This document shows, piece after piece, positions 43,395 through 49,823 of a DNA stretch of 62,439 bases. The notes under the pieces were generated by a model, which had not been told where the DNA came from, did no database searches, and worked only from the letters and a program-made list of their open reading frames with translations. Made by a program: the position numbers and the translations under genes. The DNA is taken from assembly GCA_009777345.1 (NCBI GenBank), contig WRMB01000017.1, forward strand, positions 1 to 62,439, given 5' to 3'. Numbering within the stretch: position 1 is the first letter of the stretch; every line of letters starts with the position of its first letter. This DNA comes from Micrococcales bacterium (GTDB taxonomy: Bacteria; Actinomycetota; Actinomycetes; Actinomycetales; Cellulomonadaceae).

Positions 43395-44645
43395 TCATGC
43401 GGCCAGAGCGGCGAGCGGGACGACGTGCACGCCAGACGGGAGGGTGTAGCCGTACTCGGTTCCGGTGATGATGGCGAGGAATTTCGGTGGGCCGATGCGA
43501 GAGGTGTCGACGCGTTCGTTAGCCAGCTTGAGGAGGTTGCGTTCTGCCGCCTCGATCATGGACGACCCGAGTTTGATCTCTGCCGCTGACCATGAACCGT
43601 CGTGGTGCTCGATGACGGCGTCGATCTCTAGACCTGTCTCGTCGCGGTAGTGGTGCAGCGTAGCCCGTTGGAGGTCGGCATAGACGCGTAGATCACGTAT
43701 TGCCATGGCCTCGAAGACCTGGCCGAAATACTCTGGGTCGTCGCCGAGTCGTGTTGCTGAGACTCCCAGGACGGCGCAGGCCAGGGCTGGGTCGGCCAGG
43801 TGGATCTTTCCACGGGTGCGCAGCCGGGTGCGGGAGCGCAGGGCGACGCTCCACGCTGGTAGTTCTTCCAGTGCGAAGACGGTGGCCAGGGCGTCGAGGT
43901 AGGTGGCGATGGTGGACCTGTCCGTCGGGGCACCGGCGGCTGCCACGTCACGGGTCAGCGACTGGACCGTTGCCTCTGCACTGATGTTGCGCGCCAGGCT
44001 CATCAGCAGACGGCGTAGACGCACAGGGTCGTGGCGAGAACCTGAGGCGCCTGGAACGTCGGTGGAACATAGATCGTCGACATAGGACGTGTTGTAGTCG
44101 GAGGCTTCTGCGACGGTGGCGTCCAGCAAGGCAGGCCAACCCCCGCGCACGGCCTCGGCGGCCAGGTCGCGGTAGGTGAGCTGGCCGCGCACGCTGGTCA
44201 GCGACGACTGCTCTGGCAGGGCCCGTAGTGACACGGTGCCGGTGGAGCGTCCGCTCTCGGCCAGTGTCATGGTGCGCAGACGAAGCCGTCCCAGCCGTCC
44301 CGCGCCGGAGTGTCTGCGGATGTCGTCGGGTGGGGTCGCCGACCCGGAGAGGATGAACTGGCCGCGTGCCTGGCGGGTGTCGATCTCGTGACGGATCACG
44401 TTCCACAGCGCCGGTGCCAGCTGCCACTCGTCGACAAGGCGGGGAGCCTCGCCGACGAGCAGGCCCGCAGGGTCGAGGTCGACCAGCGCGGCGACCTGCG
44501 GCGAGTCGAGCCGCACCGCGCTGGATGCGTGCTCCAGCCCAGTCGAGGTCTTGCCGCAGGCTCGTGAACCTTCCAGCACGATACCGCCCATGGCATGCAG
44601 CATCTGGACGACACGTGCGTCGATGACTCGCGGCCGGTACTCCAT
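43395..44645 (-). CDS. ATP-binding protein of the AAA/DUF4143 type
   Basis: The 416-residue protein starts at the ATG at 44643-44645 (MEYRPRVIDARVVQML). It has Walker A EGSRACGKTSTG near residue 27, Walker B LVDEWQLAP near 73 and the SGSATP sensor. The C-terminal DUF4143 part contains a PD-(D/E)XK-like segment (ETGLEIDAVIEHHDGSWSAAEIKL). Such genes are common in bacteria and often lie in accessory zones; their role is poorly known, though a toxin or defence link has been proposed. It is isolated here between repeats and fragments. Confidence 0.88.
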   Translation of the reverse strand: MEYRPRVIDARVVQMLHAMGGIVLEGSRACGKTSTGLEHASSAVRLDSPQVAALVDLDPAGLLVGEAPRLVDEWQLAPALWNVIRHEIDTRQARGQFILSGSATPPDDIRRHSGAGRLGRLRLRTMTLAESGRSTGTVSLRALPEQSSLTSVRGQLTYRDLAAEAVRGGWPALLDATVAEASDYNTSYVDDLCSTDVPGASGSRHDPVRLRRLLMSLARNISAEATVQSLTRDVAAAGAPTDRSTIATYLDALATVFALEELPAWSVALRSRTRLRTRGKIHLADPALACAVLGVSATRLGDDPEYFGQVFEAMAIRDLRVYADLQRATLHHYRDETGLEIDAVIEHHDGSWSAAEIKLGSSMIEAAERNLLKLANERVDTSRIGPPKFLAIITGTEYGYTLPSGVHVVPLAALAA

Positions 44646-44746
44646 CGCGCCAGAATACCGCAGTTTGCGACGATTCTGAACAGCAGTCTGCGACGGATCG
44701 ATGCAGCACTGTGCGACGCTGGCGTCCCGCACTCTGCGGCCCAGGG

Positions 44747-44995
44747 TTCTTCGTGGTGCTCACCCAGGAGCGCGACTACCTCAGACGGCCCAGCCGGCTG
44801 TCCGACACCTACTTCCGCAGGTTCCCCGCGGCGGCCGAGTCGCTCAGCACCCGCTGGCGTCGGTACAACCAGACCCGCGAGGAGCCGTTCGACCCGGAGT
44901 CGTCCGGCGACGCCTACCTGTTCGTGCCCGACCGCATGTCGGTGGGCAACACCACGATCGAGGTCGTCGCCGTCCAGGCCGGCTTGGTGCCGGGC
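44747..44995 (+). pseudogene. Fragment of a patatin-like gene (3' part)
   Basis: The reading frame here encodes FFVVLTQERDYLRRPSRL, then YFRRFPAAAESLSTRWRRYN, and SSGDAYLFVPDRMSVGNTT. This matches the last 100 residues of the complete patatin-like protein at 49824-50714. The catalytic N-terminal two thirds are missing, the match stops before the normal C-terminus, and no start or Shine-Dalgarno is apparent. It is a partial duplicate that arrived in this repeat-rich zone about 5 kb from the intact copy. Confidence 0.85.
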
Positions 44996-45038
44996 CACGG
45001 TCGAACGCTGGAGCCACCTCGCTGGCGAAGCTCTGTGG

Positions 45039-45344
45039 CTACCGGGGTGTGATCCTGATCCGCAGCACTATTGTCTCGTCCTCATCCGCCTGCCGTTCGG
45101 CCTCAGAGTGCTGAATCCTTTCGATCTCCTCGCGGTTGGCCGGGTCGGCGCAGAACTCCTTGATGCGTTCGACCGCCTGCGCCACGTTCGGATCGGCGGC
45201 CCCGGCGGCATCCATCTCTTCAGCGGTCTCGGCCCCGAAGAGCCGCATCCAGGCAAGAAATGCTGGGCTCGGCGGGTCGTACGCTGTGGCACTCAGCTGG
45301 TGCGCCGGGTCGTCGGACTGCAACATGATGGTGACGTTCTTCAT
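45039..45344 (-). CDS. Small hypothetical protein, 101 aa
   Basis: The probable start is the ATG at 45342-45344 (MKNVTIMLQSDDPAHQLSAT), with longer in-frame starts running into the palindrome upstream. The protein is acidic and helical (ETAEEMDAAGAADPNVAQAV, then RIKEFCADPANREEIERI). No family is recognised. A 70-bp palindrome begins 35 bases before its start and probably contains or disturbs its promoter. Confidence 0.6.
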   Translation of the reverse strand: MKNVTIMLQSDDPAHQLSATAYDPPSPAFLAWMRLFGAETAEEMDAAGAADPNVAQAVERIKEFCADPANREEIERIQHSEAERQADEDETIVLRIRITPR

Positions 45345-45378
45345 GGCCGAACCGTAGCACCGGGCCGATCCGAGATCC

Positions 45379-45448
45379 GCCGGTGCGACACTTTCACGCC
45401 GATGCGACCCTTTAAAGTGTCGCATCGGCGTGAAAGTGTCGCACCGGC
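45379..45448. repeat. 70-bp palindrome, family 2
   Basis: Two 35-base arms are complementary with one mismatch and meet at CTTTAAAG with no loop. Each arm contains the motif TGCGAC(A/C)CTTT twice, separated by CACGCCGA or similar. Only one copy was found in the window. It lies directly before the start of the 101-aa gene. Its design (motif, spacer, motif in each arm) matches the other two palindrome types. Confidence 0.85.
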
Positions 45449-45468
45449 GACGTGGCTGGTCTGCTGCG

Positions 45469-45544
45469 GGTCGCGTAGTTCCCGGACGGGCACGGCGGAC
45501 GGCACCCGTAGCCAGTCAGACACGCATCCGCCTACCACCCGCCC
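45469..45544. repeat. 76-bp inverted repeat, left arm
   Basis: This is complementary to 45805-45880 with only two mismatches over 76 bases. The two arms are separated by 260 bases. On the minus strand it encodes GRVVGGCVSDWLRVPSAVPV followed by RELRD, nearly the same peptide as in the right arm on the plus strand, so it derives from the same short coding module copied in reverse. Confidence 0.85.
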
Positions 45545-45666
45545 GGCTTGTGCTCGGTGCTCGGTTCCTGGGTCCCTGTCTTCCGTCTGTACCGCGACCT
45601 GCAACCGTCTGGACCTGTTGTGCGGGAGGTCGCCGCCTGGACCTGACCGACCGACGAACTGGTGCC

Positions 45667-45936
45667 ATGGCTACGGGAGGTCTCATATCTGGTCTGGGCG
45701 TCTTGGGCCTGGTCGACGGACCGGTACTCATGGCCACGTGTGAGGTCTTCGTGTCTGGTTCTTTGTGCTGGACCGTCGTCGTGTGCCTGGCAGACGTACA
45801 GACCGGGCGGGTGGTAGGCGGATACGTGTCTGACTGGCTACGGGTGCCGTCCGCCGTGCCCGTCCGGGAGCTACGCGACCAGATCATGGTGCTTGCGGGA
45901 GTTCTCGCCGGGGTTGCCGACCGACGCGTCGCATGA
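45667..45936 (+). CDS. Possible small membrane-associated protein, 89 aa
   Basis: An open frame from ATG 45667 encodes a hydrophobic N-terminal half (LISGLGVLGLVDGPVLMATC and onward) and the module GRVVGGYVSDWLRVPSAVPV, then RELRDQIMVLAGVLAGV. The stop is directly followed by a 61-bp palindrome. Parts of the module recur on the opposite strand at 45469 and, decayed, at 47114. This may be a real small gene, a fragment, or a product of the repeat unit; no Shine-Dalgarno is clear. Confidence 0.35.
   Translation: MATGGLISGLGVLGLVDGPVLMATCEVFVSGSLCWTVVVCLADVQTGRVVGGYVSDWLRVPSAVPVRELRDQIMVLAGVLAGVADRRVA
45805..45880. repeat. 76-bp inverted repeat, right arm
   Basis: This is the partner of 45469-45544. 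A diverged third copy in the same orientation as this one begins at 47114 and continues, with the following sequence and the palindrome, to about 47335. The three copies show that the unit has been duplicated both directly and inversely within 2 kb. Confidence 0.85.
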
Positions 45937-45937
45937 G

Positions 45938-45998
45938 TTCGAGACTTCTGTCGCGGATTCGAGAGTTAAACTCTCGAATCCGCGACAGAACTCTCGAA
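45938..45998. repeat. 61-bp palindromic element, family 1, copy 2
   Basis: The arms are 30 bases with one mismatch around a single central A. The outer ends are TTCGAGACTT and AACTCTCGAA; the centre is TTCGAGAGT, TAA, ACTCTCGAA. It starts one base after the stop of the small open frame at 45667-45936 and is followed by TCGACGGTCGAGGTTG, which recurs after copy 3. Confidence 0.9.
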
Positions 45999-46137
45999 TC
46001 GACGGTCGAGGTTGCGGTGGGGCTCAGGTGTTGAAGTCCCAGACCAGCCCCACACTTGGTCTTGAGTACGTCAGGCACGCGGTGGTCGGTTGACGTACCA
46101 CGCGGTAGTTCTCAGCCGGGACGGTTCCGGCGGCCCG
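45999..46137. other. Gap after the palindrome, no gene
   Basis: The first 35 bases are shared with the sequence after the element at 47241. The rest shows no gene, palindrome or promoter that I can support. Confidence 0.5.
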
Positions 46138-46425
46138 TCACAGGCCGGCGATCTGCCGCAGGGCGGCGATGTGGGCGGCGTAGTCGCGGCGGCCCTGGGA
46201 GGTCAGGCGCACCCAGGTGCGCTGGTGTCCCGCGGCCTTGGCCTTGTCCAGGGCGACGACCCCGGTCTTCTCCAGGCGGGACAGGTGCTTGGACAGGACG
46301 GAGTCGGCGACCCCGAGCGTCAGGCGCAGCGCGGCGAACTCCATCGACTCCACCTGCGACAGGCTGGCGCAGATCCGCAGCCGTACCGGGGCGTGGATCT
46401 CCTCGTTGAACTGGACGGCCGTCAT
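46138..46425 (-). CDS. Small winged-helix transcriptional regulator
   Basis: The 95-residue protein is a single winged helix: FNEEIHAPVRLRICASLSQV, ALRLTLGVADSVLSKHLSRL, then the wing TWVRLTSQGRRDYAAH. It resembles the stand-alone ArsR/MarR-like regulators that pair with small membrane proteins. Its ATG overlaps the stop of the membrane protein gene (ATGA). It probably represses its own operon at the repeated sites around 46961-46998. Confidence 0.88.
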   Translation of the reverse strand: MTAVQFNEEIHAPVRLRICASLSQVESMEFAALRLTLGVADSVLSKHLSRLEKTGVVALDKAKAAGHQRTWVRLTSQGRRDYAAHIAALRQIAGL

Positions 46426-46937
46426 GCGCTCGCGGTGCCGGTGTGCCGGGTCCACCAGGTCTCGCAGGCCCAGCACACGCCGATATAGCCCGCGGCCGCG
46501 ATTGCACCCAGGACTGGCGCCCAGCCGGGGTGCGCATAGGCGGGCAGCCAGGTGCTCAGCACCAGGGCGCTCAGCGTCAGCAGCTGGACCACGCCGACAG
46601 GGGTGTCCAGGGCCGAGAACAGCTGCGGCCGCACGCCGCGGCGGCGCCAGGAGCGCACCAGGGACACGATGATCAGCGTCTCCACCGCGACGGTCCAGAC
46701 CATGACGGTCACCCGCACCCACTCGGTGCCGATGGCGTTGGCGCCGATGAGCACCCCGAGGCAGAGCCCGAGGCTGGTGTAGAACCACGGAGGGTTGCCG
46801 ACCGCCCGCTTCTGCTCGTCTTCCGCGGCGGCGGCGAGGGCCAGCGCGGCGGCGGCCTCCGCACCGTCGACGGTCGGCGCGGCCTGGTCGGGTGCGGCTG
46901 GGTCTGGTGTGCCCCATGCCGCCGGGGTCTGGTCCAT
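46422..46937 (-). CDS. Membrane protein with four to five hydrophobic segments
   Basis: The 171-residue protein has an Ala/Pro-rich cytoplasmic N-terminus and then hydrophobic stretches (FYTSLGLCLGVLIGANAIG, VTVMVWTVAVETLIIVSLV, VVQLLTLSALVLSTWLPAYA, APVLGAIAAAGYIGVCWA). No family is named with confidence. The ATG at 46935-46937 follows AAGGACGGA. It forms a two-gene operon with the regulator downstream. Confidence 0.78.
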   Translation of the reverse strand: MDQTPAAWGTPDPAAPDQAAPTVDGAEAAAALALAAAAEDEQKRAVGNPPWFYTSLGLCLGVLIGANAIGTEWVRVTVMVWTVAVETLIIVSLVRSWRRRGVRPQLFSALDTPVGVVQLLTLSALVLSTWLPAYAHPGWAPVLGAIAAAGYIGVCWACETWWTRHTGTASA

Positions 46938-46960
46938 CGGTCCGTCCTTCCTGCAACGTC

Positions 46961-46998
46961 CCACTTTCCGTAGCGGAAAATATAGCCGCCACTTTCCG
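46961..46998. promoter_or_regulatory. Promoter/operator with direct repeats CCACTTTCCG
   Basis: CCACTTTCCG occurs at 46961-46970 and 46989-46998, 28 bases apart. The first forms an inverted repeat with CGGAAA (TTTCCG-TAG-CGGAAA), and the second lies in a CCACTT...AAGTGG pair ending at 47011. On the minus strand TATATT at 46978-46983 is a good -10 box. The layout suits a repressor, probably the operon's own winged-helix protein, binding across the promoter. Confidence 0.6.
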
Positions 46999-47113
46999 CT
47001 GCGTCAAGTGGCTGGGTCAGGCTGGGTGCGGGCGAGACCAGCCGACGGGGAAGGTCGGGGTCGTCGGGGCGGAAGGTGATGCCTCGGGCCAGGGGCAGGA
47101 ACGCGGGGGACAG

Positions 47114-47240
47114 TGGTAGACGGATACGCTTCCGACCGGCTACGGGGTGCTGCCCGCCGTGCCCGTCCGGGAGCTACGCGACCGGAGCATGGTGCTTGCG
47201 AGAGTTCTCGCCGGGGTTGCCGACCGACACGTCGCATCAG
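47114..47240. repeat. Diverged third copy of the 45805 unit
   Basis: The sequence follows 45811-45937 over most of its length (GTGGTAGACGGATACG, then CCGTCCGGGAGCTACGCGAC, then GTTCTCGCCGGGGTTGCCGA). The coding frame of the module is still partly visible (LPAVPVRELRD), but the upstream part has drifted and the stop codon present in the other copy is changed (TGA to TCA). It leads directly into palindrome copy 3. Confidence 0.8.
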
Positions 47241-47301
47241 TTCGAGACTTTTGTCGCGGATTCGAGAGTTAAACTCTCGAATCCGCGACAAAAGTCTCGA
47301 A
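47241..47301. repeat. 61-bp palindromic element, family 1, copy 3 (perfect)
   Basis: Two 30-base arms are perfectly complementary around a single A. Outer ends are TTCGAGACTT and AAGTCTCGAA. Relative to copy 2 at 45938, the substitutions lie at paired positions on both arms, so base pairing is kept. It is followed by the same TCGACGGTCG stretch as copy 2. Confidence 0.92.
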
Positions 47302-47367
47302 TCGACGGTCGGGGTTGTGGTGGGGCTCAGGTGCTGAACGCGGACATGGTGTCCAGGTGGTCAGGTC

Positions 47368-47853
47368 TCATTCTTGTCGGGTGCCGCACCCGCCGCAGAA
47401 GCGTGCGTCGGGGGCGAGCTCGGCGCTGCACGAGGTGCAGTGCTTCGGCCCGGCCGCGGCAAGGTTCGTGCCGCACTCCTGGCAGAACCTCACGCCGTCG
47501 GGGTTCTTGTTCCCGCAGCCGGGGCAGCGGCCCGCCGCCTCCTGGGCGGCTTTCGCGGCCTCGGCGGCTTCCTGGGCGGCTCTCGCCTCGCCTGCTGCGT
47601 GCTCGGCGGTCGCGATGTTCTGCTGGACCAGCTGTAGTCGTGCGTCCTGCGGCCATGCCGACGGGTCGCGTCGGTACGCCTCCCGCCCGATCTCGAGAAG
47701 GAGCTCGTTCTCCTGCTTGCGCAGGTGGGCGAGGTCGCCTTGGGCCGCCAGCAGCTTGCCTTCGGGGGTGTCCTGGGGGACGACGCTCCGCGCGATACCG
47801 CCCAAGATGCCGCCGAGGCTGCCCAGCCCTCCGAACGGGTCGTTGCTCGTCAT
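47368..47853 (-). CDS. Double zinc-ribbon protein
   Basis: The 161-residue protein has a Gly-rich start (PFGGLGSLGGILGGIARSVV), a helical Ala/Glu-rich middle that may be a coiled coil (about 30-105) and two C-terminal zinc ribbons with the pattern CPGCGNKNPDGVRFCQECG and CTSCSAELAPDARFCGGCG. Function unknown; such proteins often serve as scaffolds. It stands alone on the minus strand next to repeat copies and is related in style to the zinc-ribbon genes at 53446-54574. Confidence 0.82.
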   Translation of the reverse strand: MTSNDPFGGLGSLGGILGGIARSVVPQDTPEGKLLAAQGDLAHLRKQENELLLEIGREAYRRDPSAWPQDARLQLVQQNIATAEHAAGEARAAQEAAEAAKAAQEAAGRCPGCGNKNPDGVRFCQECGTNLAAAGPKHCTSCSAELAPDARFCGGCGTRQE

Positions 47854-48180
47854 GGGTGCAGCGTCCTCCTTCGCTCTGCCGCCAGCCCGGTGCCGACCGC
47901 GTCCGAGACCTCGGCCGCGAGCGTGACTCTACCCTCCAGAGGGCCAGGGCTGTCAGGACCTCAGGCAGCCCCGGCGGGACAGTGGGGACGGTTCCTAATG
48001 TCTTGCCTGGTCAACGGCCTGTGTGCCCATCTAGCCATGAGGTCCGTGCCCAGATCGTCAAGAGGACGACACCTTGGCGTCGGGCTCGGCCAGTGGATGG
48101 CCTGGGTGTCGCCGGAGGCTCCCGCCCATCTGTGGATAACGCATCCCGTCGTGTGGGCGCCGTCCTCTAGTGTCGTCGGC
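47854..48180. other. 327-base gap holding the second 88-bp repeat
   Basis: Apart from the repeat at 47976-48063 no gene is supported. A TCTAGTGT at about 48164-48171, just before the RhuM-Fic ATG, could be a -10 box for a leaderless transcript. Confidence 0.45.
47976..48063. repeat. 88-bp direct repeat, copy 2
   Basis: Identical to 43272-43359 over 88 bases, same orientation, 4704 bases apart. The sequences on either side are unrelated, so the boundaries of the element are sharp. Confidence 0.9.
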
Positions 48181-49146
48181 ATGAACAAGACTCCAGGTGG
48201 CGAACTCCTCATCTACCAGACCGACGACGGGACGTCGGCCATCGACGTGCGCCTCGACGGTGACACGGTGTGGCTGAACCGGCAGCAGATGGCGGCCCTG
48301 TACGCCAGGGACGTGAAGACCATCGGCAAGCACATCGGCAACGCCCTGACCGAAGAGCTGGCTGGGCTCTCAGCTGTCGCAAAATTTGCGACAGTTCGAA
48401 CCGAGGGGGCTCGCCAGGTGACTCGTCTTGTCGAGCACTACAACCTGGACATGGTCCTGGCGGTCGGCTACCGGGTCAAGTCCCCGGAGGGAGTCCTCTT
48501 CCGCCGCTGGGCGACGACCGTCCTGCGTGACCACCTGGTCACGGGCTACTCGATCAACCAGCGGCGGCTCGACCAGCTCAACCAGGTCCTGCGGATCATC
48601 GGCCGGTCGGGGATCGCCGAGGTGGCCGGTGTGGCGAGCGTGCTCCAGGTCTACGCCGACGGGCTCGGTCTGCTCGACGACTACGACCACCAGCGACTGG
48701 CCAAGCCGAAGGGCGAACCCAGCACCTGGCAGCTGACCTACCCGGAGGCCCGCGAGCTCGTTGCCTCGATGGGCTTCGCCAGCGACTCGGACCTGTTCGG
48801 CCTGGAGCGTGACGGGTCGTTCCAGTCGAGCGTGGCCCAGGTCTACCAGTCCTTCGGTGGTCACGAGCTCTACCCGAGCCTGGAGGAGAAGGCAGCGACC
48901 CTGCTCTACCTGGTGGTGAAGAACCACTGCTTCGCTGACGGGAACAAGCGGATCGCTGCCGCGCTGTTCGTCTATTTTCTCGACCGCAACGGTGCCCTGC
49001 GGGACGCGGACGGCAGCCTCCGTGTCGACAACAGCACCCTGGCGGCGATCACGCTGATGATCGCCCTCTCGCAACCGGAGGAGAAGGACGCCATGTGTGC
49101 CCTCGTCATGAACTTCCTCGCGCGGGCCGGTGGGGGCGGTTCCTAA
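48181..49146 (+). CDS. RhuM-Fic/Doc fusion protein
   Basis: The 321-residue protein has an N-terminal RhuM-type domain (VRLDGDTVWLNRQQMAALYA, then KTIGKHIGNAL, then YNLDMVLAVGYRVKSPEG) and a C-terminal Fic/Doc domain with the active-site loop HCFADGNKR near residues 248-256. The loop has the Doc-like Asp (D-G-N-K-R), so kinase-type or AMP-transferase activity is possible. RhuM-Fic proteins are frequent in accessory regions and act like toxin or phage-response factors. The last codons and the stop (GGGGS, TAA) come from a partial copy of the repeat at 49132, so the original C-terminus may have been altered. Confidence 0.9.
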   Translation: MNKTPGGELLIYQTDDGTSAIDVRLDGDTVWLNRQQMAALYARDVKTIGKHIGNALTEELAGLSAVAKFATVRTEGARQVTRLVEHYNLDMVLAVGYRVKSPEGVLFRRWATTVLRDHLVTGYSINQRRLDQLNQVLRIIGRSGIAEVAGVASVLQVYADGLGLLDDYDHQRLAKPKGEPSTWQLTYPEARELVASMGFASDSDLFGLERDGSFQSSVAQVYQSFGGHELYPSLEEKAATLLYLVVKNHCFADGNKRIAAALFVYFLDRNGALRDADGSLRVDNSTLAAITLMIALSQPEEKDAMCALVMNFLARAGGGGS

Positions 49147-49161
49147 TGTCTTGCCTGGTCA
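49132..49161. repeat. Partial copy of the 88-bp repeat at the end of the RhuM-Fic gene
   Basis: Thirty bases beginning GGGGCGGTTCCTAATGTC match the interior of the 88-bp repeat almost exactly, then diverge. The TAA in GGTTCCTAATG is the stop codon of the RhuM-Fic gene. Confidence 0.75.
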
Positions 49162-49368
49162 CAGCACATCTCCTGCTCGGCTGCTCCGGGCGGGTCGTGC
49201 CCCGGTCGGCCTGCACGGTCGGGGCGGCAACCAGGGCGGCCACGATGCCTGCAGGCTGCGTCGAGCACCGCGGCAGAACTGCGCCTGGTGCCACGGCAAG
49301 GCGCTTGAGGGGACTCGTCGGGGTCTGATTCATTGATATCAGTTCACGATATCGAGGTGGTGGTGAGG
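49162..49368. other. Gap before the FitA-like antitoxin
   Basis: The sequence CAGAACTGCGCCTGGTGCCA near 49274 looks like the end of a degraded zinc-finger or HNH-like coding stretch (QNCAWCHGKAL), but nothing complete is left. Two GATATC sites (49335 and 49348) spaced 13 bases apart lie where the operator of the FitA-like gene would be. Confidence 0.4.
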
Positions 49369-49626
49369 GTGTCCGAGCAGGTAGTGCTGCGCAACCTGCC
49401 TGACGGGACCAAGGCGCGTCTGCGGGCCCACGCCAGGCGCCACCTGCGTCGGCCGTCCCCCGAGGCTGAGGCCAGAGTGATCCTGCAAGAGGTGCTCGGC
49501 GAAGGGGGCGGTCCGTCGCTGAGGCGGTACCTCGACGGGGCGGCCGCCTTCCGGGCCGAGTTCGGCGGTGTCGAGCTGGAGCGGCCGGAGTACACCGACT
49601 ACGAGCCGAGGGACCCGTTCGCGTGA
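49369..49626 (+). CDS. FitA-like ribbon-helix-helix antitoxin
   Basis: The 85-residue protein MSEQVVLRNLPDGTKARLRA followed by a SPEAEARVILQEVL segment is a typical antitoxin of the FitA/VapB type. The GTG at 49369 is preferred because it gives the canonical N-terminus; upstream TTG and GTG codons are possible. Its stop overlaps the start of the truncated VapC gene. Two GATATC sites upstream may be its operator. With its toxin truncated, it is effectively an orphan. Confidence 0.82.
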   Translation: MSEQVVLRNLPDGTKARLRAHARRHLRRPSPEAEARVILQEVLGEGGGPSLRRYLDGAAAFRAEFGGVELERPEYTDYEPRDPFA

Positions 49627-49787
49627 TCGTCGCCGACACCAACGTCGTCTGCGAACCGCTCAAGGAGCGCCCGTCATCGGCGGTCCTGCGGTGGATGGCC
49701 GACCATCACGACCAGGATCCTTCGCGACCGGGGACAGTGGGGACGGTTACCTGTGTCCCACCTCGTGTCTCGAAGCCGACGGATTGA
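49623..49787 (+). pseudogene. Truncated VapC-type PIN toxin
   Basis: The frame begins MIVADTNVVCEPLKERPSSA followed by VLRWMADHHDQ, the start of a PIN domain with its first catalytic Asp. From about residue 32 the sequence turns into repeat-derived DNA (GGGGACAGTGGGGACGGTT at 49735), and a stop follows at 49785. The remaining two thirds of the domain, with the other acidic residues, are missing. The toxin is therefore inactive. Confidence 0.85.
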
Positions 49788-49823
49788 GTCTGACAGACGC
49801 GCAGCGGCGATAGCCTGGGGTGC

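Noticed and set aside
45430..45936. A 168-codon frame crossing the inverted repeat
   Set aside because: Its first 79 codons are Arg/Pro-rich and include repeat sequence; only the part from 45667 is plausible, and that with low confidence.
45379..47301. Group of repeats considered as a CRISPR array
   Set aside because: Spacing is irregular, the repeats are palindromic elements in different families, and there are no spacers or cas genes.
43272..48063. Composite transposon flanked by the 88-bp repeats
   Set aside because: There is no transposase or recombinase gene between or next to the copies, and the repeats are direct with no terminal inverted ends.
49162..49330. Possible HNH or zinc-finger gene with the CAWCHGK segment
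   Set aside because: Only a few residues resemble such a motif and no complete frame or start exists.
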